Shown: one piece after another, positions 56,182 through 64,000 of the stretch
Position numbering within the stretch: the first letter of the stretch is position 1
Layout of the letters: each line of letters starts with the position of its first letter
DNA from: Alteromonas lipotrueiana
GTDB taxonomy: Bacteria; Pseudomonadota; Gammaproteobacteria; Enterobacterales; Alteromonadaceae
Reading direction: 5' to 3'
NCBI RefSeq assembly: GCF_019249245.1
Contig: NZ_JAESDK010000002.1
Coordinates: 212,195-276,194, forward strand
Length of the DNA: 64,000 nt
Translations under genes and position numbers: made by a program
Notes under the pieces: generated by a model
Seen by the model: only the letters and a program-made list of their open reading frames with translations
Database searches by the model: none
Told to the model about the DNA's origin: nothing

Positions 56182-58752
56182 ATGCGATTAGACAGATTTA
56201 CCAGTAAGTTTCAAATTGCAATTTCAGATGCGCAGTCGTTGGCCCTTGGCCGCGATCACCAGTTTATTGAGCCGGTTCATTTAATGACTGCACTGCTAAA
56301 CCAGCAGGGCGGCTCGATACGTCCGGTGCTGGACCAAGCCGGAATCAATGTCAATGCGCTGCGCTCTGCACTAAGTCAGGCAATAGAGCGCCTTCCTCAG
56401 GTTGAAGGAATCGGCGGTGACGTTCAGCTTAGCAAAGCCAGTAGTGTGCTACTAAACCTGTGCGACAAAATAACGCAACAACGTAAAGATGAATATATTA
56501 CCTCTGAAATATTTCTGTTGGCCGCGTTTGAAGACAAGGGCAGGCTGGGAGAGATACTGCGCGAGCTTAATATTACTCGTCAGGCAGTAGAAAGCGCGAT
56601 AGATAAAATGCGCGGTGGCCAGAAAGTGACCGACCCAAATGCTGAAGATGTGCGTCAGGCATTAGAAAAGTACACCACCGATTTAACCGAACGCGCCGAG
56701 CAGGGTAAGTTAGATCCCGTCATTGGCCGGGACGATGAAATTCGCCGGGCAGTGCAGGTATTGCAACGGCGTACCAAAAACAATCCGGTGCTTATTGGCG
56801 AACCAGGGGTAGGTAAAACTGCAATTGTCGAAGGGCTTGCCCAACGCATTGTTAACGCCGAAGTGCCTGAAGGGTTAAAGAATAAACGGGTTCTGTCTTT
56901 AGACATGGGCGCACTTATTGCCGGGGCTAAGTATCGGGGCGAGTTTGAAGAACGGCTAAAAGCGGTGTTGAACGAACTGTCTAAAGAAGAAGGCCGGGTT
57001 ATTCTGTTTATTGACGAATTGCATACCATGGTAGGTGCCGGTAAAGGGGATGGCGCCATGGACGCCGGCAATATGCTTAAACCCGCTTTGGCTCGGGGAG
57101 AACTACACTGTGTGGGTGCCACCACATTAGATGAGTATCGGCAATACATTGAAAAAGACGCAGCACTGGAGCGCCGCTTCCAAAAAGTGCTGGTAGAAGA
57201 GCCTAGCGTTGAAGACACTATCGCTATTTTACGGGGTCTTAAAGAGCGCTATGAACTGCACCATTCGGTGGATATTACCGACCCTGCAATTGTTGCGGCA
57301 GCAAGTTTGTCGCACCGGTATATAAGCGATCGGCAACTGCCTGATAAAGCTATCGATCTGATTGATGAAGCTGCATCCAGTATTCGTATCCAAATCGATT
57401 CAAAGCCGGAAGACATGGACCGGCTTGAGCGACGTATTATTCAGTTGAAGCTAGAAGAGCAGGCATTAGCTAAAGAAACCGACGAAGCCAGTCACAAACG
57501 TCTTGAAATGATTGAGCTGGAAAGAGAACAGGCTGAGCAGAAATATAACGAGCTGGAAACAGTATGGCGCGACGAAAAAGAAGCCATGCAGGGCACGCAA
57601 ACTGTAAAGTCTGAATTAGAGCAGGCCAAACTTGATTTAGATATCGCCCGGCGTGCATCAGATCTCAATCGTATGTCAGAGTTGCAATATGGTCGCATAC
57701 CCGAGCTTGAAATGAAGCTTGAAAAAGCGGCCGAAAATGAAATGCGCGAAACTGTTTTGTTGAAAAACAAAGTTACCGAAGCTGAAATTGCCGAAGTGCT
57801 GTCCCGTTGGACCGGTATCCCTGTTAACAAGATGCTAGAAGGCGAGCGCGATAAGTTATTGCGTATGGAAGACGTTTTGCACAAGCGGATGGTAGGGCAA
57901 TCTGAAGCGGTTACGGCCGTGTCAAATGCAATTCGCCGGTCGCGCGCCGGTTTGGGCGACCCTAACCGACCGATTGGTTCTTTTTTATTTTTAGGACCCA
58001 CGGGGGTAGGTAAAACCGAGCTGTGTAAAACCCTGGCCGGCTTTATGTTTGATACCGAAGACGCGATGATACGCATTGATATGTCGGAGTTTATGGAAAA
58101 ACACTCAGTTGCGCGGTTGGTGGGAGCGCCTCCAGGGTATGTAGGCTACGAAGAAGGCGGGTATCTTACCGAAGCGGTTCGTAGAAAACCCTATTCAGTC
58201 ATACTGCTTGATGAAGTAGAAAAAGCGCATCCTGATGTGTTTAATATTTTATTGCAGGTGTTAGATGATGGGCGGTTAACAGACGGGCAAGGTCGCACGG
58301 TTGATTTTAAAAATACGGTAGTGATCATGACTTCAAACCTTGGCTCAGACATTATTCAGGATCAGCATCAGCAGAGCCAATATGAAGAGATGAAAGCCAG
58401 AGTGATGGGGGTCGTGGGCCAACACTTTCGACCCGAGTTTATCAACCGTGTCGACGACATTGTGGTATTTCATCCACTGGGCAGAGAGCAAATTAAATCA
58501 ATTGCAAAAATTCAGCTTGCTTCGCTTAGGTCACGGCTGGCCGATAAAGGCTTTAAGTTAGAGTTATCAGGCGCGGCTTTAGATAAGTTGGCTGAAGCAG
58601 GATTTGATCCCGTGTTTGGGGCGCGCCCTTTAAAGCGGGCTATTCAAACACAAATAGAAAATTCACTGGCCCAGCAATTATTGGCTGGCAATATAGTGCC
58701 TGACTCTACCATTCGTATTGATGCAGAAAACGATAAAATAGTCATTCGTTAA
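56182..58752 (+). CDS. clpB: Disaggregase ClpB
   Basis: An 856-residue Hsp100 chaperone that dissolves protein aggregates together with DnaK. An N-terminal Clp domain (to about residue 145) is followed by AAA+ domain 1 (Walker A GEPGVGKT near 205). The coiled-coil middle domain spans about residues 400-520, and AAA+ domain 2 has Walker A GPTGVGKT near 605. The substrate pore loop [11 protein letters not shown] is present. The length matches E. coli ClpB (857). It has its own heat-shock promoter and strong terminator. Confidence 0.97.
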   Translation: MRLDRFTSKFQIAISDAQSLALGRDHQFIEPVHLMTALLNQQGGSIRPVLDQAGINVNALRSALSQAIERLPQVEGIGGDVQLSKASSVLLNLCDKITQQRKDEYITSEIFLLAAFEDKGRLGEILRELNITRQAVESAIDKMRGGQKVTDPNAEDVRQALEKYTTDLTERAEQGKLDPVIGRDDEIRRAVQVLQRRTKNNPVLIGEPGVGKTAIVEGLAQRIVNAEVPEGLKNKRVLSLDMGALIAGAKYRGEFEERLKAVLNELSKEEGRVILFIDELHTMVGAGKGDGAMDAGNMLKPALARGELHCVGATTLDEYRQYIEKDAALERRFQKVLVEEPSVEDTIAILRGLKERYELHHSVDITDPAIVAAASLSHRYISDRQLPDKAIDLIDEAASSIRIQIDSKPEDMDRLERRIIQLKLEEQALAKETDEASHKRLEMIELEREQAEQKYNELETVWRDEKEAMQGTQTVKSELEQAKLDLDIARRASDLNRMSELQYGRIPELEMKLEKAAENEMRETVLLKNKVTEAEIAEVLSRWTGIPVNKMLEGERDKLLRMEDVLHKRMVGQSEAVTAVSNAIRRSRAGLGDPNRPIGSFLFLGPTGVGKTELCKTLAGFMFDTEDAMIRIDMSEFMEKHSVARLVGAPPGYVGYEEGGYLTEAVRRKPYSVILLDEVEKAHPDVFNILLQVLDDGRLTDGQGRTVDFKNTVVIMTSNLGSDIIQDQHQQSQYEEMKARVMGVVGQHFRPEFINRVDDIVVFHPLGREQIKSIAKIQLASLRSRLADKGFKLELSGAALDKLAEAGFDPVFGARPLKRAIQTQIENSLAQQLLAGNIVPDSTIRIDAENDKIVIR

Positions 58753-58779
58753 TGCACTTGGTGCGAAGGTTAAAGCAAT

Positions 58780-58808
58780 AAAAAAGGAGGCGTTTGCCTC
58801 CTTTTTTT
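58780..58808. terminator. Bidirectional terminator between clpB and prsT
   Basis: A run of A, GGAGGC, loop GTTT, GCCTCC and a run of T. The last bases overlap the stop codon of prsT on the other strand. Confidence 0.9.
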
Positions 58809-61587
58809 ATAGTGATGCGGCGAGCGCTTCAGCGTTAGGTTTTTCGCGAAACTGTTTGGCTAGCGTACCGTGTTTATTCAATAACGCTTTAGCTTCAGAA
58901 CCACGTTGTAATTGTGCAAGCGTATAGGCGATATGAAACTGAACCGAAGGATCGGAGGCATCCAGAGTATAAGCCTGACGCAATACCCCAAGACCGGCCT
59001 GGTAGTCTTGGTTTAATGCCAGAATCCAGCCTTTGGTGTCTAACAGCGCGGCCGAGCGAGGGTCCAAAATTAAGGCTTCTTCTACGAAAGCCATTGCCTT
59101 GTCGCTATCGGTATGAGCATAAATGTTAGCCAGGTTGTTAAGTACAAAAGCACGCCGCGCAAGCGTTGGATTTTTAAGTAGTGCCTGATACAGCGTGGCC
59201 GCCTGTGTATAGTTATTGTTCAGGTAATACAGGTCTGCCAGTAAATGTTGTCGAAGCGTATCGTTCGGGTTCGCACGCCTTATGTTTTGCAGGTAGGCAA
59301 TCATAGCGGGTCGCTGAGTATTCTGACGCGCCAATTCGAACGCCTTGAATAACGGCGCGCCAAAGTCAGGATCGCTCTCTAAAGCTTCAAGATACAACTT
59401 AAAACCTTGTTGTTTATCGCTTTTGGCCACCGCTAAATCGCCTCGTAACATAGTTACGTTGGAAGATGTACCAAAACGTAGATAAACGGTTTCAATGGTC
59501 TGAGCCGCGGCATCAAGTTGCTTTTTGTTTATCAAAAACGAAGTAAGCTCTAAATACGGAAGAGGACTTTCAGGAGCCAGTTTGATTGCTGCCCGATAAG
59601 ACCTTTCGGCACCCTGACTATCTTCCACGTTGTCTTGCAACGCGGCAAGAGACAGGAGCTTTTGCGCATCATTCGCCCAAAGTCCATACACCATGTTCAA
59701 TTGAGTCTTTGCCCCTTTCAGGTCCTGCAACTCATACAAAATAGCCGATTTTTGAATATGATAATTCGCCGAAAGCCGGTTCAAACCCAGCAAGGCATTA
59801 ACTTCACTTAAAGCGGCTTTATTGTCGCCTTCTTCGCGGTACACTTTCATCAATAATTCGCGTGAAAGCGTGTTGGTTTTATCAAGTGTTTTAGCCGATA
59901 CAAGGTGCTCTATCGCACTTTCGTTCCTACCATCAGCTAAATAAATCTGTGCGGCCAGAATTCGGGCTGCCACACTGGTTTTGTCATATTTTAGTGCTTC
60001 GTCTATAGCACTGCGGGCTTCACTGTAGCTTTTCTGATAGTACTCAATGCGAGATTTGGCAACCAGTCCGGCGACTGACTGCGCATCGTTGTGCAGCAGC
60101 TTATCGACCATTTCACTCGCTTGTTCAAGTTGACTGGTTCGAATAAGCAGATCTGCCACAAGTGCCTGATAATCAATATTTGTTTCATTAGTACCAAGTA
60201 GCTGCCGCGCCAAAGTAAGGGCGTCACTGAAATTGTCTTCATCACTTAATAACGCAATTTTCAGCTTAATGACCTCTTCATCTTTAGAATTGCGTAGCTG
60301 GGTATTGAGCAATGCTTTAGCTCTGTCAAGCTTTCGGGTATTCATATACAGTTTGGCTTTTAACACCGTAAACTGAAGATCCCCTTCATAGCGTCTGGTA
60401 AGTTCCGGGAGCAATTGTTCACACTTGAAAGAACGTTTCAGAATAATGAACAATTCGCAATTAAGCTTCGCCAGGTTCAGGTTCTGGACCACCAGAGCAT
60501 CGTTTTTTTCCAAAAGCTTTGCGGCATCTTTGTAAGAACCAATTCGCAATAACGAGTCTGCTAACATGCCCAGTTGCTCAGGCGTTGCATCACGCTTACT
60601 CAGGTAGCGGCTAAGTTCAGAACTGGCCATATCGTAATTATTATTGAGATAGGCAACAATACCGGCTATCAGGCTAAGCTCAATTTGTTCATTCAGCTGT
60701 TCGTCTGACAGCAGACTAAGGCGCTCGGTAAGTTCACGTAAAATTTTATCCGCTTCCAACTGATTTTTGGTCATTGCTAAGATACGGGCTTTTAGCAACT
60801 GATTTTGTACATCACCGGGCGATTGTCGCTCTATGGCTTTGACCAACTCTTCAGCTTTCGAAAAGGCTTCATTTTCAGCTAATGCAGCAGCATAAGCACG
60901 CATAGTAGCTGGATTTTCCGGGGCCATTTGATACGCTTGCTCATAATAGGCCAGACTCGGTTCATCGCGGGCTTCGGTCAACTTTCCTGTGGCCAGAAGT
61001 GTATACGGCGCCTGACCATGCAGTTCAATAGCCCTATCTAATAACTTTTGCGCTTCATTTAATCGATCTAAGTCTATCAGCAAATTTGTTTGAGCAATGA
61101 GTAATGCAGCCGAATTTGGAAGGTCTTGCAATGAGCGCTGGTACAAACGAGCGGCTTCTGAGCGTTGATTTTGCCTGATGTGGGCATTACCTGCCATAAG
61201 CGTGACTGTCAGTCTGGCTTCATCCTCAAGCTCATACTGATTGAGCATGGCAAATATTTTATTAAATTTGCCGGTATACAGGTAGGCTCTTGAAAGATAG
61301 GGAAGGATTAAGTTTTCATCACCTCCAGCAAGTAACACCTCTTCAAACTCGTCTATGGCTTCTCGTACATAACCATCAAGCAGCAACACCCTACCCATAA
61401 GTAATTTTGAGGGCAGGTGGTCAGGGTTGGTGTTTAAAACTTGTTTTAACAGCAAGTAGGAATTTTGATATTCGCCCTGTGTATAGGCGGTGAGCGCCTC
61501 ATCATAAAATTGCGCTTCATCCGCAACTACCATGCTACTGCCTGTTATTAGTAATCCTAACAAGCATCCTTTTAATTGACTTCGCAC
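58807..61587 (-). CDS. prsT: PEP-CTERM system TPR-repeat protein PrsT
   Basis: A 926-residue secreted protein built almost entirely of tetratricopeptide repeats (for example YDEALTAYTQGEYQNSYLLLKQVLNTNPDHLPSKLLMGRVLLLDGYVREAIDEFEEVL). The length and composition match PrsT, which occurs in genomes with exosortase A. The signal peptide (MRSQLKGCLLGLLITGSSMVVA) has no convincing lipobox around Cys8, although the family is often called a lipoprotein; cleavage after VVA is more likely here. It follows the PEP-CTERM-type protein gene but is separated from it by a terminator. Exact function unknown; thought to act in export of exopolysaccharide and PEP-CTERM proteins. Confidence 0.85.
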   Translation of the reverse strand: MRSQLKGCLLGLLITGSSMVVADEAQFYDEALTAYTQGEYQNSYLLLKQVLNTNPDHLPSKLLMGRVLLLDGYVREAIDEFEEVLLAGGDENLILPYLSRAYLYTGKFNKIFAMLNQYELEDEARLTVTLMAGNAHIRQNQRSEAARLYQRSLQDLPNSAALLIAQTNLLIDLDRLNEAQKLLDRAIELHGQAPYTLLATGKLTEARDEPSLAYYEQAYQMAPENPATMRAYAAALAENEAFSKAEELVKAIERQSPGDVQNQLLKARILAMTKNQLEADKILRELTERLSLLSDEQLNEQIELSLIAGIVAYLNNNYDMASSELSRYLSKRDATPEQLGMLADSLLRIGSYKDAAKLLEKNDALVVQNLNLAKLNCELFIILKRSFKCEQLLPELTRRYEGDLQFTVLKAKLYMNTRKLDRAKALLNTQLRNSKDEEVIKLKIALLSDEDNFSDALTLARQLLGTNETNIDYQALVADLLIRTSQLEQASEMVDKLLHNDAQSVAGLVAKSRIEYYQKSYSEARSAIDEALKYDKTSVAARILAAQIYLADGRNESAIEHLVSAKTLDKTNTLSRELLMKVYREEGDNKAALSEVNALLGLNRLSANYHIQKSAILYELQDLKGAKTQLNMVYGLWANDAQKLLSLAALQDNVEDSQGAERSYRAAIKLAPESPLPYLELTSFLINKKQLDAAAQTIETVYLRFGTSSNVTMLRGDLAVAKSDKQQGFKLYLEALESDPDFGAPLFKAFELARQNTQRPAMIAYLQNIRRANPNDTLRQHLLADLYYLNNNYTQAATLYQALLKNPTLARRAFVLNNLANIYAHTDSDKAMAFVEEALILDPRSAALLDTKGWILALNQDYQAGLGVLRQAYTLDASDPSVQFHIAYTLAQLQRGSEAKALLNKHGTLAKQFREKPNAEALAASL

Positions 61588-61629
61588 AGTGTGCTCTCCT
61601 GGTTCATCCTGCTATAAAATCAGTTTACA

Positions 61630-61658
61630 CAAAAAAGCCCCGCACAGAGCGAGGCTTT
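61630..61658 (-). terminator. Intrinsic terminator of the PEP-CTERM-type gene
   Basis: On the - strand AAAGCCTCGC, loop TCTGT, GCGGGGCTTT and a run of T, with one G-T pair in the stem. It lies 19 bases after the stop codon. Confidence 0.8.
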
Positions 61659-61676
61659 AGGTATGTTTGTACAGAC

Positions 61677-62399
61677 TTACTTCTGACGGCGGCGTAAACC
61701 AATCAGACCCAGACTGAACAACATTAACAATGCTGTGGCCGGGGCAGGTACATCTACTTCCGGTAAATCCTGAGTATTCAAAGCTAATAATTTGAAACTA
61801 TCGTTGCCTTCAGTCCAACCTCTATGATCAAACAACTGGTTATATGCGCCAATTAACCAATATTGAGCAGTAGTTTCGTTGCCTGACAGGTCTAGCGGGT
61901 TGTTAACGCCCACATCGTAGAAACTTTTAATAGAACCTGTTATGGCCGAGTTAGCTACTGAAGACCACGAAGAATTGTCGATAGACTCAAGACTATTAAA
62001 GGCGGCGATAGTAATATCGGTATCGCCGTTTGCCCAACCTAAGGTCAAACCCGTTAAGCTTACAGCCTTATTAAAGTCGAACAGCAACATATCAATACCG
62101 TTTTTATTATCGATAGTATGTTCGCTATCATTTGCTCCGTATACACCTAAACCACCGCCATATCTTTGCGTGCTTGCAACACCTACCGAACCGCCCAAAC
62201 CGTGGCGACTATCAGAAAAAGAATCAATCGTTACAGTCGAGTCGCCTACCGTTTTGATTAAAGAAGTACCTCCAAAAGGCGAGCTTGCAGAGGTCATGTT
62301 ATTACCATCAAATTTCCAGGTGGTATCTGCCGCTTGAACGCCAGTAATCCCTGTTGCTAAAAAGCCTACTACACTTAATGTTCTTAAAATTGCTTTCAT
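61677..62399 (-). CDS. PEP-CTERM-type surface protein
   Basis: A 240-residue exported protein with a signal peptide cleaved after VQA (residue 23, MKAILRTLSVVGFLATGITGVQA). The C-terminus (residues 215-240) reads VDVPAPATALLMLFSLGLIGLRRRQK: a proline motif, a hydrophobic helix and a basic tail. This is the exosortase sorting signal, with PAP in place of the usual PEP. The middle part is rich in Gly, Asp and Ser and resembles exosortase-dependent surface proteins of marine bacteria. Exosortase would cut before the helix and release or anchor the mature protein, probably with exopolysaccharide. No exosortase gene is in the window. Confidence 0.85.
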   Translation of the reverse strand: MKAILRTLSVVGFLATGITGVQAADTTWKFDGNNMTSASSPFGGTSLIKTVGDSTVTIDSFSDSRHGLGGSVGVASTQRYGGGLGVYGANDSEHTIDNKNGIDMLLFDFNKAVSLTGLTLGWANGDTDITIAAFNSLESIDNSSWSSVANSAITGSIKSFYDVGVNNPLDLSGNETTAQYWLIGAYNQLFDHRGWTEGNDSFKLLALNTQDLPEVDVPAPATALLMLFSLGLIGLRRRQK

Positions 62400-62702
62400 A
62401 ATTATATTCCTAAATACCCAAGCTAAGTCAAAGTATATCTATACATATTCTGTGCCATAAAATATAATTCTTTATAATCATGATCTTGTAAAATTTTCAC
62501 AATAATTTTTATGGTGAGTGTAAAAAATACCGACACGCCTAAGTTCTTGAACTTTAGTATGAATATGATAGCAGGCAAGTAGGGGTGGGGGTGTATGGCA
62601 CTTCATACCCCGATATATAAGTATTTGGATCGCTTTTTCTACCCTGACAGTAAGAATCTGTGAAATACTAGCTTTATAAGCGTATCTGACCATTGAGGAA
62701 TT
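62400..62702. other. AT-rich intergenic region between the PEP-CTERM-type gene and pssA
   Basis: A 303-base, AT-rich stretch between divergent genes. Apart from the sigma-54-like site near its left end and a weak ribosome site (TGAGGAAT) before pssA, I see no gene, repeat or structured RNA in it. Confidence 0.5.
62442..62457 (-). promoter_or_regulatory. Sigma-54-like promoter of the PEP-CTERM-type gene
   Basis: On the - strand TGGCACA-N4-ATGTA fits the -24/-12 consensus TGGCACG-N4-TTGCW: the -24 box is perfect, the -12 box keeps TG but has T for the C. Transcription would begin about 30 bases before the ATG at 62399, which has AGGA 8 bases upstream. PEP-CTERM genes are often controlled by the sigma-54 activator PrsR. 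Confidence 0.5.
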
Positions 62703-63533
62703 ATGTCTAAAAGTAAACGCAAAGGTATTTATCTTTTACCTAACTTGCTAACCACGGCAGGTCTGTTTTCAGGCTTCTTTGCCGTAGTATCATCTATGAA
62801 CGGCCGGTTTGAAGCGGCTGCAATTGCGATCTTTGTGGCTATGGTATTTGACGGCCTTGATGGCCGTGTGGCTCGAATGACCAATACTCAAAGTGATTTT
62901 GGAGCAGAATATGATTCTATGGCCGACATGGTTTCATTTGGTATGGCGCCCGCTTTGGTTGCTTACAACTGGGGGTTGACCGAACTAGGTAAACTCGGTT
63001 GGTTAGCTGCCTTTATATATGTTGCAGGTTCGGCTTTACGCTTAGCACGCTTTAATACACAAATTGGTACCGCCGATAAACGCTTTTTTCAAGGGTTAGC
63101 CAGCCCTTCAGCTGCCGCGCTGGTGGCGGGCCTGGTTTGGGTAGGTGTAGAGTACGGTGCTGATGGTGATGACTACGGCTGGTTGGTTGCTATTATCACC
63201 TCGGCCGCCGGATTACTGATGGTAAGTAATTTCAAATACAACTCGTTTAAAGAAGTAAACTGGCATGGCAAGGTTCCCTTTGTGGCTTTGCTTATTATAC
63301 TTCTTGTTTTTGTAATAGTAGCAACAGAGCCAGCACTTGTATTATTCCTAGTGTTTGCCTTGTACGCGCTTGCCGGACCGGTCAATACATTTCGTAGTGT
63401 GGACAAGATGACTTTAGATGATGTTGTAGGCGACCATGAAGAAAACGATGCTGATTTTCGTGATGACGAGGAATCTAATGATTCAAGTGAATCCGAGTCA
63501 GAGGAGTCTGAAACATCACGTAAAAGTACTTAA
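62703..63533 (+). CDS. pssA: CDP-diacylglycerol--serine O-phosphatidyltransferase
   Basis: A 276-residue membrane enzyme making phosphatidylserine, the precursor of phosphatidylethanolamine. The CDP-alcohol phosphotransferase motif DG-x2-AR-x8-G-x3-D-x3-D is complete (Asp53 to Asp75 in DGLDGRVARMTNTQSDFGAEYDSMAD). It has about eight transmembrane segments of the Bacillus/alphaproteobacterial type, unlike the E. coli enzyme. The last 45 residues are a highly acidic, serine-rich tail (EENDADFRDDEESNDSSESESEESE), beyond the usual length. Single gene, followed by a terminator. Confidence 0.94.
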   Translation: MSKSKRKGIYLLPNLLTTAGLFSGFFAVVSSMNGRFEAAAIAIFVAMVFDGLDGRVARMTNTQSDFGAEYDSMADMVSFGMAPALVAYNWGLTELGKLGWLAAFIYVAGSALRLARFNTQIGTADKRFFQGLASPSAAALVAGLVWVGVEYGADGDDYGWLVAIITSAAGLLMVSNFKYNSFKEVNWHGKVPFVALLIILLVFVIVATEPALVLFLVFALYALAGPVNTFRSVDKMTLDDVVGDHEENDADFRDDEESNDSSESESEESETSRKST

Positions 63534-63548
63534 TATAGACGTTTCGTT

Positions 63549-63577
63549 CAAAAAGCGACCACAAGGTCGCTTTTTTT
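63549..63577 (+). terminator. Intrinsic terminator of pssA
   Basis: AAAAGCGACC, loop ACAA, GGTCGC and a run of seven T, 15 bases after the pssA stop. Confidence 0.9.
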
Positions 63578-63597
63578 ATGTTTTTTTCAAAAAAAGC

Positions 63598-63625
63598 TTG
63601 CCAATAATTCTGAGGTTTGTAGAAT
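63598..63625 (+). promoter_or_regulatory. First promoter of the ribosomal RNA operon
   Basis: TTGCCA (63598-63603), a 16-base spacer and TAGAAT (63620-63625), followed by a GC-rich discriminator GCGCTCC. The 16-base spacer and GC discriminator are typical of stringently controlled rRNA promoters. An AT-rich tract (63571-63595) directly upstream could be an UP element. Confidence 0.75.
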
Positions 63626-63750
63626 GCGCTCCACTTCGACGGGACAGGCCAAACGGCAACACTGAAGAAGGGTTATCAGTCACGCTACAGAGCAGCACAG
63701 GTAACGGTTTTTAGCTTCAAACACTTTTAGAAAAAACTTTCAAAAAGATG

Positions 63751-63778
63751 TTGACGCAGAAAACGAAACGCGTAGAAT
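63751..63778 (+). promoter_or_regulatory. Second promoter of the ribosomal RNA operon
   Basis: TTGACG (63751-63756), a 16-base spacer and TAGAAT (63773-63778), followed by GCGCATCCC. It repeats the -10 box and discriminator of the first promoter, 153 bases further on, and also has an A/T-rich tract upstream. Confidence 0.8.
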
Positions 63779-64000
63779 GCGCATCCCGCTTCGGGGAGAA
63801 ACGAAGCAGTCACCAAAAGGCAATGGCCAATCGGGTGAAGCAGGAAGTGCCACACTACAATATGTAATGTAGGTCCTCCTTGCGCAAAACGAAAAAAGCT
63901 TCGCTTTATTGTTTTGCACGATAGTTCTTTAACAATTTGTAACAAGACAATCTGTGTGGGCACTCGTTAAGAGTGTCAACCGAAGATTCATAAAAAGTTT
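63779..64000 (+). other. Leader of the 16S rRNA precursor with boxA
   Basis: The transcribed leader contains a hairpin (about 63884-63918, GCAAAAC pairing with GTTTTGC). BoxA follows at about 63923-63936 (AGTTCTTTAACAAT), and then AGACAATCTGTGTGGGCACTCG, the segment found before the 16S gene in E. coli and relatives. The mature 16S sequence has not begun by base 64000. BoxA binds NusB-S10 to prevent early termination, and nusB is itself encoded in this window. Confidence 0.9.

Noticed and set aside
56655..58076. Long antisense frames (187 and 194 residues) inside clpB
   Set aside because: They are opposite a fully conserved ClpB coding region; their composition (Ser/Arg-rich) is typical of antisense shadows.
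63727..63963. A 78-residue open frame on the - strand at the right end
   Set aside because: It lies entirely over the rRNA promoter and leader (TTGACG...TAGAAT, boxA), which explain the sequence fully.

Overview
The window looks like part of the chromosome of a marine gammaproteobacterium of the Alteromonadales, most likely Alteromonadaceae; the genus cannot be fixed from the sequence alone. Reasons: the sodium-type motor pair pomA-pomB beside xseB-ispA-dxs, the order nadB-rpoE-rseABC-lepA-lepB-rnc-era, sdhE next to ygfZ, exosortase (PEP-CTERM) system genes, and a large set of type IV minor pilins. Base composition is moderate throughout and most genes are core housekeeping genes. I saw no insertion sequence, prophage, integron, CRISPR array or tRNA gene.

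Layout. 1-9362: two sets of type IV pilus genes. A pilW (partial)-pilX-pilY1-pilE operon is on the + strand. A second minor-pseudopilin operon (GspH, PilW, PilX and PilV types in transcription order) is on the - strand, followed by a PilE-like pilin (+) and a FimT-like pseudopilin (-). 9606-16000: nadE-glnB, slyD, ygfZ facing sdhE-ygfX-MaoC-like gene, and nadB. 16061-24848: the sigma-E envelope-stress operon rpoE-rseA-rseB-rseC, then lepA-lepB-rnc-era and pdxH-TatD-type nuclease. 24831-32872: an Smp-like membrane protein, serB, a large double-PilZ protein, radA, a small PilZ protein and ettA. 33080-41474: lpxD, glyA, nrdR and the riboflavin genes ribD-ribE-ribBA-ribH with nusB-thiL-pgpA. 41585-46676: dxs-ispA-xseB (-) and pomA-pomB (+).

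46786-53361 is the most distinctive accessory block. A five-gene lipid-modification operon (NTF2-like, SDR, FAD amine oxidase, DUF1365, Cfa-type methyltransferase; - strand) faces a LON-domain gene and an ECF sigma factor/ChrR anti-sigma pair. The anti-sigma factor keeps every zinc and cupin ligand of Rhodobacter ChrR with identical spacing. Two divergent promoters of the form (T/C)GATC(C/T)-N18-TAAC lie in the central intergenic region. This is best read as a singlet-oxygen-type membrane stress regulon, with its own sigma factor controlling production of a modified fatty acid.

53448-64000: bamD, rluD-pgeF, clpB behind a clear heat-shock promoter, the PEP-CTERM-associated TPR protein PrsT with a PEP-CTERM-type surface protein behind a sigma-54-like promoter, pssA, and finally the tandem promoters and leader of a ribosomal RNA operon whose 16S gene lies just beyond the right edge.

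Several regulatory sites can be read directly: an autoregulatory sigma-E promoter before rpoE, a sigma-32 promoter before clpB, a sigma-28-like promoter before pomAB, and a 13-bp perfect hairpin that buries the ribosome binding site of nrdR. serB and rseB both lack a good in-frame start and have a well-placed ATG in another frame just upstream. That points either to single-base sequence errors or to real translational devices.
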